Source of the DNA: Barthelona sp. PCE
Taxonomy: Eukaryota > Metamonada: BaSk clade
Assembly (NCBI GenBank): GCA_040285745.1
Contig: JAUFOR010000001.1
Location: 496,001-560,000 of the forward strand
DNA: 64,000 nt
Reading direction: 5' to 3'
Position 1 is the first letter of the stretch. The number at the start of each line of letters is the position of its first letter. Below the pieces are notes generated by a model that saw nothing but the letters and a program-made list of their open reading frames with translations, was not told the origin of the DNA and did not search any database. The position numbers and the translations under genes were made by a program. Below are positions 11,301 through 17,899 of the stretch, piece after piece.

Positions 11301-12432
11301 CCAACCAACGAGGAACATGCTACATCGCTTCGGGAACTTCGTTCAAAAGGTGCACAGCACAGAAATAGTGGACGTCGCATGCCCAGGAAACGAAAAGAGA
11401 CTTGAAGAGCTGATAATCGAGTTCAGATTCAGACTCGAACAGGAAACAAAATCGAAGAGGCGTGCGAACGGCGACACCACCGAAGTATGGAGGTACACCT
11501 CAGACACGATTAACAGTTACATTTTCCACCTGCGTAAAGGACTGCTGGTTCTGAAAATGTTCATCACCGACAAGAAATCTCTCCTCACGACCGAAGAACT
11601 CGAGCAACTCGTCCAGCTTAGGGCGGCAGTAATCAGATGCACACTGAGCGAGAGCTCAGAAACACAGAAATTCGCCATCAGCACGTCAGCAATCAGATTC
11701 CTGGCGGCAAGAGAGATTGAAGAGCTTAAAGCACTGGTCCAGGAAGGTACCACGAAGAAGAAGGCCCTTCAGAAGCTAAACAAAGTAAGAAGAAGAATTG
11801 CTATGATGTCATCAATGTACAACTTAGGATGCAGAGCGGCGTCTCTTGCCGCAGTCAAGACCCACCAAATTGAAGTCTCAAAATCCGGCGATGTCACGGT
11901 AACGCTGGACAAAGTGAAGAACCAACAGGGTCGACCAACCAGCTACATGATCCCCAGAAACGTATGGGAGCTGGGCACACTGCACGACTATTTAAACGAC
12001 GCTGTGCAAAGAGCAAAAGAAGGAGGTAAAGAGTTTATTTTCTCGAACGGCGGAGAAGCCCAGAGCGTCTCGAATGCATTAAACACCATGTTCCGAGATT
12101 ACAACGAGAAAATCAAGCAATCTGACCACAAGAATGCAAGCAAATTCAGAGTATTCAAAATGACAGCCCATGGCCTTAGAGCCGGCAGGGCAAAAGAGAT
12201 AGCACAACATCCAGATGCGACTGTACGAGTATCAGCGCAAGGAATGGGTCTCTGGAAGGATGTGAAGGCGATGAACCTTGACTATCTCACGAAACCACTA
12301 TTGACGTTTGAGGAACGAGAGGTGTTGAGTCCGATGGAATTGGAAGGATGGGTTTTAGGCCACTTCCCGGACGAAACACCCTCTACACGTGAAGGCGAGC
12401 CTTCCCACGTGAGCGTTCCCCGACGTCAATAA
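8266..12432 (+). CDS. Pol polyprotein of element 2: RT, RNase H, tyrosine recombinase
   Basis: An open frame of 1388 codons after the gag UGA; the first ATG is only at 8458, so expression by readthrough as Gag-Pol is favoured. Residues are counted here from 8317. An N-terminal Lys/Glu-rich coiled coil (about 15-125) precedes the reverse transcriptase with the catalytic box YVDDAFGW at 419-426. RNase H follows, with acidic residues D602 (LLSDA), D694 (YCDNTN) and D744 (LPDSISRG). After a linker, the tyrosine recombinase has R1173 (GCRAASL), H1285 and R1288 (HGLR), W1313 and Y1323, the complete R-H-R-W-Y set. No methyltransferase or integrase-DDE domain is seen. The protein would copy element RNA in the nucleus and insert a circular DNA by site-specific recombination. 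The last 27 codons and the stop lie in repeat B1. Confidence 0.92.
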   Translation, partial: NRSSPPARDSKYLSDKGVGDANDPNAVTALADRVGELSIENVKLKKEIKSLKKEIPKKQLKAAKMELRAATKLVELEDKRLEAIKARERSTQKTKAPEDVKRDKPRKEKAPTATSVQKMISKEINKLKHEVVDERNNVQISRNPKEVVGTDTMQWPAAAPPVALLKHLPPDIFQKGGPSQRVLKEVVLGVTGTWDILGTDQMKINSADTPTEQFVRDAARVAGLSCEEIEKTVRLLVTEGVTRDMVVIEGKKPRRQEPVRHWYKDDAVELNLAVTALKSKDLIKEVPIEEIEDERRAFISIGAVPKNAEPDSNNMFAPTQKFEFDVTSPDNEHRVIVDCTNTNSMFANIPMELIKTHSLEIVMGGNLMYSVDAKDGFTLIPLDEELQKLFSFTHEGKLYQCTRMPFGVSFGPAIFARMMNLATTAMRALGFNIWSYVDDAFGWERSLSKARNSMMLFIIIASKLGIKLNYKKSVSPSYKLDIIGYTLSTDDQSDGGRLVSTIRPSDKNIRKIKEMARVMRNRIDTAEQIPVRDIMKLDGKLVSFANASTILQRVHLQLQAVLKDLDAQYDNAIFDSSRNKGLRLLLPLPLADALTRIVECNFEPKTLSCGRAKVTLLSDAMKDQKHIGIGAKAYPDDDQELSFELLHRMGVNEQGARRMLTLLDDLPEQERVDIEQNTVATIAEQEMVPIVELLKTKGRQLRNTEVVWYCDNTNVCAAVAKGYSKNKVLNKGARIVMELCEMWDVIVTPIYINSEQNYLPDSISRGASSESWTNSTTFVHEILPARVIEFKTSVVASLYEPGHIPALYVRGFQPTKGKSRRSTKAAHVTRQCLGQDLISLGEYDLKRNALKVDNVANGTAHCTGKLKIVEGFDDTRYTVPLSNMAIITRDNERIEATVPTYSAATSLEIVILKVCRTGAEVDVILPGPLPSCPLWATIAQKTIPLSDGSIKIRVTREKVLGGEPEDYKPAGARTQNPVQVRGKSLSLADLFAIPPSMDYDEVLELFLKKGAHQPTRNMLHRFGNFVQKVHSTEIVDVACPGNEKRLEELIIEFRFRLEQETKSKRRANGDTTEVWRYTSDTINSYIFHLRKGLLVLKMFITDKKSLLTTEELEQLVQLRAAVIRCTLSESSETQKFAISTSAIRFLAAREIEELKALVQEGTTKKKALQKLNKVRRRIAMMSSMYNLGCRAASLAAVKTHQIEVSKSGDVTVTLDKVKNQQGRPTSYMIPRNVWELGTLHDYLNDAVQRAKEGGKEFIFSNGGEAQSVSNALNTMFRDYNEKIKQSDHKNASKFRVFKMTAHGLRAGRAKEIAQHPDATVRVSAQGMGLWKDVKAMNLDYLTKPLLTFEEREVLSPMELEGWVLGHFPDETPSTREGEPSHVSVPRRQ

Positions 12433-12448
12433 ACCTACTTCAGTATAA
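12351..12448 (+). repeat. Element 2 split direct repeat B1
   Basis: 98 bp, starting GGTTTTAGGCCACTTCCC and ending CTTCAGTATAA; identical to 12583-12680. It includes the last pol codons and stop, plus AATAAA at 12428-12433, which could act as a poly(A) signal. Confidence 0.92.
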
Positions 12449-12581
12449 GGTGACATACAGGCGCTAGCCTTCAGACTTTATACTTGAGGTAGTAAACAGC
12501 GGAGGGGGACGAAGCGAACCGTCATGTGTAGTAGGTGTCCGTAGGACCCGATACGGTTTTTCTTACCTTTTTCAAAAAAAA
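12449..12581 (+). repeat. Element 2 split direct repeat A2
   Basis: 133 bp copy of A1 (6599-6731), abutting B1 directly. Confidence 0.93.
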
Positions 12582-12582
12582 A

Positions 12583-12680
12583 GGTTTTAGGCCACTTCCC
12601 GGACGAAACACCCTCTACACGTGAAGGCGAGCCTTCCCACGTGAGCGTTCCCCGACGTCAATAAACCTACTTCAGTATAA
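12583..12680 (+). repeat. Element 2 split direct repeat B2
   Basis: 98 bp copy of B1, separated from A2 by a single A. It ends TATAA at the right boundary of element 2, after which element 1 sequence (CCGTCCTG) resumes. Confidence 0.93.
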
Positions 12681-12769
12681 CCGTCCTGTCTAACGGTTCG
12701 TTCTGTCTGCCCTCCCAACATGCAGGCTGTCACTTCAGTAAACCATCCAAGGTGTAGGATAGAGGATAA
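12681..12769 (+). repeat. Element 1 repeat B2, right part
   Basis: 89 bp identical to the last 89 bp of B1 (6074-6162). Together with 6575-6598 it makes the full 113-bp B repeat. It ends GAGGATAA at the right end of element 1. Confidence 0.9.
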
Positions 12770-12896
12770 GCTATGTCTGCTTTTCACCGTCGCATTTTAT
12801 ATGTCAAAATTGCCCTATCTAAACCTCATTAGATGTTTAGAAATGAGTTTATAAGTTGTTATTAATAGCAATGAATAATTTCCGAATAGCAGTTCA

Positions 12897-12968
12897 TCGG
12901 GCGTCGTATAATGGCTATTATTCCGGTCTGTCGCACCGGAGACCAGGGTTCAATTCCCTGCGCTCGAG
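12897..12968 (+). tRNA. tRNA-Asp (anticodon GTC)
   Basis: A 72-nt cloverleaf can be drawn. The acceptor stem TCGGGCG pairs with CGCTCGA with one G-U. The anticodon stem CCGGT/ACCGG encloses the loop CTGTCGC (anticodon GTC). The T arm is CAGGG-TTCAATT-CCCTG. The D arm is weak (three to four pairs, TGG in the loop). The discriminator base is G. No intron and no encoded CCA. Confidence 0.93.
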
Positions 12969-12973
12969 TTTTT
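12969..12973 (+). terminator. Pol III terminator of tRNA-Asp
   Basis: A run of five T residues immediately follows the discriminator base. Confidence 0.75.
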
Positions 12974-13044
12974 GCTTTTCCAAATATAATGTATGAATTA
13001 AAAAAATATTATATGTTTTCTTTTGTTCGTTTCCGTTGAAGCAC

Positions 13045-13116
13045 TCCCCTATGGCTAAGTGGTATAGCGCTGCACTCGTAATGCAGTGGTCCCCAGTTCG
13101 ATTCTGGGTGGGGGAA
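13045..13116 (+). tRNA. tRNA-Thr (anticodon CGT)
   Basis: A 72-nt cloverleaf. Acceptor TCCCCTA pairs with TGGGGGA (one T-G). The anticodon stem CTGCA/TGCAG encloses the loop CTCGTAA (anticodon CGT, reads ACG). The T arm is CCCAG-TTCGATT-CTGGG and the discriminator is A. A GGTTCGANTC-like B box and TGGCTAAGTGG A box are present. No intron. Confidence 0.94.
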
Positions 13117-13121
13117 CGTCC

Positions 13122-13130
13122 TTTTTTTTT
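13122..13130 (+). terminator. Pol III terminator of tRNA-Thr
   Basis: A run of nine T residues starting 5 nt after the tRNA end. Confidence 0.8.
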
Positions 13131-13236
13131 GCATGCGAACTGTTATGCCTCCCTACGTGTCTGTGGGGGTTCAGTAACGTGGTGGACGCGTCCGAAGGCG
13201 TCCGAAAAGGCAGCAGGCGTGTGGAAATATTTTTTT
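13131..13236 (+). other. GC-rich segment ending in a T run, possible small RNA
   Basis: Between the tRNA-Thr terminator and a seven-T run (13230-13236) the sequence is unusually GC-rich for an intergenic region. It contains the palindrome GGACGCGTCC and a repeated GCGTCCGAA word near 13187-13205. It might be a structured Pol III transcript. I looked for SRP RNA, U6 and 5S signatures and found none convincing, so no name is given. Confidence 0.25.
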
Positions 13237-13681
13237 GTGTTTGTTGAATGATGGAAGCATGTGGTTGACGGAACTCATGGCAGAGTGAATCTGTGACTCA
13301 TGAATGTGCTGTCCGAATTACGTCCTTTATCGTACATTCCGGATTTCTCTTTTTTACTATTTTTTATGGGGTGGGAACTCAATTACCCGACCTCGAGCTT
13401 AGGAACTTATTCACGCCATCCAACTAGATATCTGTCAGTAAACATGCATGTATCCGAGAGAACTCAGCCCCTGTGAAGTCATCTCTTTTGTAGAACCAAA
13501 AAACTCATTTTTTATTATCATTCCATTGAGTTTAGAGTTACCTGAACTCGCGTTGTCTTAGATCTTTACGATACCCATGTTTGCATATCCAGCTGTGCTT
13601 TTGCCAATAATTCAAGAAAGATATGAATGAATTAAAAAGAAAGCAAGCTGCAAATATCTGTTTTGTGTCTTTGAAACTCCT
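13237..13681. other. Intergenic region, nothing identified
   Basis: About 445 bp between the tRNA cluster and the 3' end of the first propeller-like gene. I see no reading frame, repeat or RNA signature that can be supported. Confidence 0.5.
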
Positions 13682-15580
13682 TTATAAATTATGACTTATT
13701 TCAAAAAACAACACAGCTTCTTTTCGTATTTGACAATCAATATTGGACACAGGATGAAACTGGCTTTGAATCAATAGTGTAATTAAACTATGTCTGACTT
13801 GTCTGATCTTAAAACTTCTATATTCATCATCAAATGTAAGAATATCTTTAACGATATCATAACCATCCAACTGCTTATGTAAGCGCGTAATTGTACCCCT
13901 TTCTGATGATGTAAAAGCGTAATAGGGATTTTCAGTGAATTTCCACGGCAATTGCAATTGATTATGTTCTACTCCTTCCCCGTTGAATATCCACATTTTT
14001 TCTGAGGAAATGAATATATTTTCATCAATAAAAAAGTCGAGCGCTGAGAAATTAGTGATATTAAAGAAATGAAACCTTTCAAAAGTATTGTTAACATAAG
14101 TTAAAACTTCTATTCCCTGACGTTTAAAAACCAATGTCATCAGTGGATTGTACTTTGAAGGTACAACATCAGCATAATCATTTTCATCTGTGCTGTAAAA
14201 GTCAAACTGAATGTGTTTCTCTTTCATAATCATTATTCCAATACATGATGACCCACCAACCCATACGACGTTCATTGAAGGACGAATTTCATACCATGTA
14301 TTATTTGGCACAACATATCCTTCTGTACCATCAACATAAAGTATTCCGTCGTCAATATGAACAAATCTACCTGCCACGTACTCTATGTCTATGTCTATAT
14401 CTTCATTAACATCAAGCGTAATTACATCAGATTGGTAACTGCCTTCATGAGCCCAAAATGCCTTATCTTTTCGAAAAATCTGAGTTGCAATGTCTCCATA
14501 AGCATATGTCTTTGCTGCAAATAGATCTTTGGTTCCTTCACTCGTGGAACCATGTATCACAACACTGGGGTCTTGAGTACCAAACATGACAAATGAGACT
14601 ACAAACTGTGAAGAATAAAAATTGGGAAAGAGAAGTGGGGCACCGCTTAAACTCTTGCTGAGAAAGCTGTTAAGTGGGATACAGTACCCGTCTACAGAAT
14701 ACTCTATCGTGAAAGGGATAAGTTTATCGTCAACCATTCCAAATAGTGTATTATTTAAATATATAAACTTGCGGAACTGAAAAATTGACATATTCAACAA
14801 ACATTCTGTGCCGTTTTCATTAATTCTATAAGCTTTGATTTCACCCAACTTCATAAAAACAAAAAAGTGCAAATCATCCACCAAAAAAGCTTGACTTGGA
14901 ACATCATTTTCTTCCTCGAATCTAAATTTCACATCAAGCTCCTGGACATCCACCATTCCATCCAATACTGTGATCCTATACATTTTTTTTGGTGGAGAAT
15001 AAAAATAAAAAGAAGGGTGTAAACTATTAATGATCTCGATGAAAAATCCAAATTTTGGGATTGGTATTTTCACGAGCTGAAAGGTATTGCCCACCAATAT
15101 TGGTGTTTGATAACATTCATCAACAAGAACAACAGAAACTCTCCACATTTTTGGCCTCCGAAGATATTGTCCGTCCAGCAAAATCTGCACAGTGCTACTA
15201 TGTATGTTATAAACCTTAATAGCTCTGGGTAAAAAATTGATGATATGGTGATCCATTAATCTAACTCTTCTTAAACCTTCCGTATTCGGGACTGCACATG
15301 AAAATTCCTCAGTAAAGGAGTCAACACCATTGGATACATACGTCTTTAACCGGTTCGTCTTGACTATATTCTTTTTTGAAAAAATCACATCGCTATCAGC
15401 TAGTTCAAGTTCTTTATACATAAATGGCATTTTTAATGCATGCTCAAATGCAGGAATAAGAGCAAAGTTGTGTTCTGCTGGCTTTGGAGTGAAATTATGC
15501 GGTTTAAACACTAAGTAAGAGTGTTTGAAGGTTAGTATGTCTCCATTATCAGTAAAGTTATGTTCGTTAAACCGTGGCAT
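13682..15580 (-). CDS. Large propeller-like protein, family member 1
   Basis: About 632 aa, starting at MPRFNEHNF, the first ATG of the frame (the frame is open further upstream to 15643 without ATG). I do not recognise a named family. The sequence is rich in short hydrophobic beta-strand segments separated by polar turns (Asp, Asn, Gly), as in a beta-propeller, but lacks regular WD dipeptides. No signal peptide or membrane segment is visible. It resembles four other genes in this window (15967-17844, 19681-21423, 21476-23563, 39018-40814) in length, composition and strand pattern, so these probably form one expanded family. Function unknown; a protein-interaction scaffold is only a guess. 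Confidence 0.75.
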   Translation of the reverse strand: MPRFNEHNFTDNGDILTFKHSYLVFKPHNFTPKPAEHNFALIPAFEHALKMPFMYKELELADSDVIFSKKNIVKTNRLKTYVSNGVDSFTEEFSCAVPNTEGLRRVRLMDHHIINFLPRAIKVYNIHSSTVQILLDGQYLRRPKMWRVSVVLVDECYQTPILVGNTFQLVKIPIPKFGFFIEIINSLHPSFYFYSPPKKMYRITVLDGMVDVQELDVKFRFEEENDVPSQAFLVDDLHFFVFMKLGEIKAYRINENGTECLLNMSIFQFRKFIYLNNTLFGMVDDKLIPFTIEYSVDGYCIPLNSFLSKSLSGAPLLFPNFYSSQFVVSFVMFGTQDPSVVIHGSTSEGTKDLFAAKTYAYGDIATQIFRKDKAFWAHEGSYQSDVITLDVNEDIDIDIEYVAGRFVHIDDGILYVDGTEGYVVPNNTWYEIRPSMNVVWVGGSSCIGIMIMKEKHIQFDFYSTDENDYADVVPSKYNPLMTLVFKRQGIEVLTYVNNTFERFHFFNITNFSALDFFIDENIFISSEKMWIFNGEGVEHNQLQLPWKFTENPYYAFTSSERGTITRLHKQLDGYDIVKDILTFDDEYRSFKIRQVRHSLITLLIQSQFHPVSNIDCQIRKEAVLFFEISHNL

Positions 15581-15966
15581 CCCTCTTAAAAAAAAAATCC
15601 TCCTTAATAAATGATATGAATGCCCGTAAAAAGTTAAAAACAATTTTGAAAAGCTTATAAAGTGTTATATTGTGGCTGTTTGATGTTTAACAAGTTCTAT
15701 TATGATGTTCAATTACTCTCCATTCACATAAATTTACATTGTTCTACAGCAATCGTTTTATGGGTGATTGCATTTTCAGGTATGCAATGCTTTTGTTTAG
15801 TAGAATGTTTCTGAAGGTGCTCGAAACGCGATTCTATAAGAATACCTACGATTAAAAGTAAATTATGCCTAATGAAAAAACAAGCGGTCGTATTCTTAAA
15901 TTGAAGGTAAGACTGAAAAAAACTTTGTATTCAGAAAACACACCCACAGTTATCAGGTATACCATG
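15581..15966. other. Intergenic region, nothing identified
   Basis: 386 bp, AT-rich, between two same-strand propeller-like genes. It must contain the 5' region of member 1 and the 3' end of member 2. No conserved motif is recognised. Confidence 0.5.
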
Positions 15967-17844
15967 TTAATACACATTGCCAAAGTCCAAAACGGTGAAA
16001 GGGAGTGAGTGCAAATCAGTGAAAGAACAGCCAGCCAACCAGTCAGTCAGCAAGAATTTCTTTGTGGATTTTTGGATTGCTTCGCTTTCATAGCAAAGGA
16101 ATTCTCTGAATACAACATCAAAAGATTCGATATCCAGATCCAAAACTGTAACTTTATGTTCACTATAATCAAAAAGACGATGGCAAACTGGACCTCGCTT
16201 AAATGACTCAACGCACTGTACCTGACCATTTTCGACACTATAAATACCCTCATCGAAAACTATAGTGGTTGGTGAGACAAAAAATTTAAAGACACCGGCT
16301 TCAGAACAGTCAATTTTTAAATCACCAACTTGAAGCTCAGAATTTGCCTTATTCATAATCATTTCCACGTTAAACGGGTTCGGGTGCATTCTCTTGGGAA
16401 AGGTGCGCTCATTCTGCCATTCACCATTCCGTTTTTTCAGTAAAAAATGATTTTCAGAGTTCTCAATTAACATAAGTGTTGGATAATACCAGACCAACTT
16501 TGGTTGCAAGATGAGGTCAGTGGCGAACAGCAGCCTCGTTTCTCCGTCTTTATGTTGAAAAACTTGACAGCAGTCCGGCTCCCATTCGTTTTTCATTGCA
16601 AAAAAGACAATCTCGGTTTCGGTCGCTTTTCCAATAATGACATCCTGCTTTGTTACATACGGCACATCCATACTGTCAGATATGTTGATGTACGTGTTCA
16701 ACTCTTGGGTCAAAGCATATTGCCGACCAACAGCAGCCCCTATCGCTGGAACCGTCTTACAAAGCATTGCGAATGGCTTGTTGCTGCGATGGTAGCACAC
16801 ATCATCGCTCAAATGCAGTCCTATTAGATGGCGATCGGAGTGCATAAAAAAAACATTGTTTGATAGAAACATCTTTGAGGACAGGAAGTCGCTTCTCAAA
16901 ACAGCCTCTGTTGCTGCTGTGTCGGGGGCGGGATATGTCGTAACATTGCCGGGGTGGTATTTATAAAAGTATGTAGAAGAAATGCAATCAAAGCTTCTTG
17001 AGAAATTAAAATTCTGAGGAAAGAAATACTCGTTCTCACTAATGTTTGTATCAATAACTCTTAAACCTCCATTGTCGACATATAACATTTGTATTTTCCC
17101 TCCGATTTCACACTGGATAAGAAGTATATGTTCACGTACATCTAATATCCAAAACGTTACAGATGTCAGCATCATGCACTCTTGGAGCTCAGGAAACGCA
17201 GCTATCAGGTCAAACGTAGCCAACTCACCATCTTCAACATATAAAACGACTGGAAAAAGAGATAAATGATTCATGTATGTAATCGCATTAGTACAGGGAC
17301 ATACGTGGAGGTTGTGATTGATCTGGGTGATAGTTGCGCCATCCCATCCCTTGACAACACCATCATGTGTGATAAAGAAGTTGGATGTACAGCATTGAAC
17401 TGCTTGATTGCAGAGCTTCTCACCCATTAATATTTCATCGTTTTGGAGCACAAATCTAACTGTTTCGTGGGGAAAAACACACAGCCCCTCAGTTGGATCA
17501 AAGAAATAAACTTTTAACAAACCTGTAATTGGGAATTTTTGCTTGCTGTGAAACTCAAGATGTTTAGATGCATTCTGCCTGAAAAATATAACAGTATTAA
17601 AGTTTATGATGCAGTAAAAGATGTTTTTTGACCTCAAACACTGCTGAATCTCTGCATATTTAGCAATTTCAGGGATATATAATCTGGTACCTTTGTTTTC
17701 ATCAACTAATAAGCTTCTTCCGACAATTTTGTTCCCTTTTTCAACATCTAAAAATCGGTTGACAATGAAGCCCGTTTTCGTGCGAACAACATGCGTATCA
17801 TTCAGCCCAGACGCCATTGTATACTCCTGCCTCGTGCGTGGCAT
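15967..17844 (-). CDS. Large propeller-like protein, family member 2
   Basis: 625 aa from ATG at 17844; a second ATG nine codons in (MASGLND) could also be used. Strand-and-turn composition suggests a beta-propeller. The stretch HSDRHLIGLHLSDDVCY resembles HDDRHFIGLLHDKGCSFY in the member at 39018-40814, at a similar relative position, which is the best direct sign that the two are paralogues. No signal peptide or membrane segment. Not recognised as any named family. The gene lies 55 bp from the 3' end of the DNA polymerase gene on the same strand, with no sign of joint function. Confidence 0.75.
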   Translation of the reverse strand: MPRTRQEYTMASGLNDTHVVRTKTGFIVNRFLDVEKGNKIVGRSLLVDENKGTRLYIPEIAKYAEIQQCLRSKNIFYCIINFNTVIFFRQNASKHLEFHSKQKFPITGLLKVYFFDPTEGLCVFPHETVRFVLQNDEILMGEKLCNQAVQCCTSNFFITHDGVVKGWDGATITQINHNLHVCPCTNAITYMNHLSLFPVVLYVEDGELATFDLIAAFPELQECMMLTSVTFWILDVREHILLIQCEIGGKIQMLYVDNGGLRVIDTNISENEYFFPQNFNFSRSFDCISSTYFYKYHPGNVTTYPAPDTAATEAVLRSDFLSSKMFLSNNVFFMHSDRHLIGLHLSDDVCYHRSNKPFAMLCKTVPAIGAAVGRQYALTQELNTYINISDSMDVPYVTKQDVIIGKATETEIVFFAMKNEWEPDCCQVFQHKDGETRLLFATDLILQPKLVWYYPTLMLIENSENHFLLKKRNGEWQNERTFPKRMHPNPFNVEMIMNKANSELQVGDLKIDCSEAGVFKFFVSPTTIVFDEGIYSVENGQVQCVESFKRGPVCHRLFDYSEHKVTVLDLDIESFDVVFREFLCYESEAIQKSTKKFLLTDWLAGCSFTDLHSLPFTVLDFGNVY

Positions 17845-17899
17845 GTCAAATAGGTGAAAAGGAATAAAAAGTTTTTACAACCCAAATTACAAAAAGTCT

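Larger units (their letters stand above)
6599..12680 (+). mobile_element. Inner YR retrotransposon (element 2), intact Ngaro-like
   Basis: A 6082-bp complete element with the order A1 (6599-6731), gag, pol (RT, RNase H, YR), B1 (12351-12448), A2 (12449-12581), B2 (12583-12680). A1 and A2 look identical over 133 bp, and B1 and B2 over 98 bp. This A1-ORFs-B1-A2-B2 layout is the split-direct-repeat architecture of Ngaro/PAT/Kangaroo elements; the missing methyltransferase favours Ngaro. It is inserted in repeat B2 of element 1. Joining 6598 to 12681 restores the B1 sequence exactly, with no target-site duplication. The genes are full-length and open except for one UGA between gag and pol, so the element is probably young. 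Its base composition is clearly more GC-rich than the host genes. Confidence 0.93.
165..12769 (+). mobile_element. Outer YR retrotransposon (element 1), decayed, interrupted by element 2
   Basis: Ngaro/PAT-type tyrosine-recombinase retrotransposon with split direct repeats in the order A1 (165-303), broken gag/pol, B1 (6050-6162), A2 (6163-6301), B2 (6575-6598 plus 12681-12769). Removing the nested 6082-bp element leaves about 6.5 kb. A1 and A2 are identical over 139 bp and B1 and B2 over 113 bp. RT, RNase H and YR domains are recognisable, but the reading frame changes many times and there is at least one nonsense mutation. Its proteins are only distantly similar to those of element 2, so these are two families. 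The left flank (1-164) is AT-rich with no visible gene; the right flank begins at 12770. No target-site duplication is seen at the outer ends, as expected for YR integration. Confidence 0.88.

Noticed and set aside
165-12769. LTR retrotransposon or DIRS1-type inverted terminal repeats
   Set aside because: The repeats are direct and split (A1, B1-A2-B2), there are no inverted ends, no DDE integrase or protease motif, and a complete R-H-R-W-Y recombinase set is present in element 2.
13131-13236. SRP RNA, U6 or 5S RNA next to the tRNAs
   Set aside because: A GGCAGCAGG word and GTCCGAA were examined as SRP helix 8, but the paired GTCAGG side and GGAA tetraloop context are missing. U6 and 5S signatures are absent.
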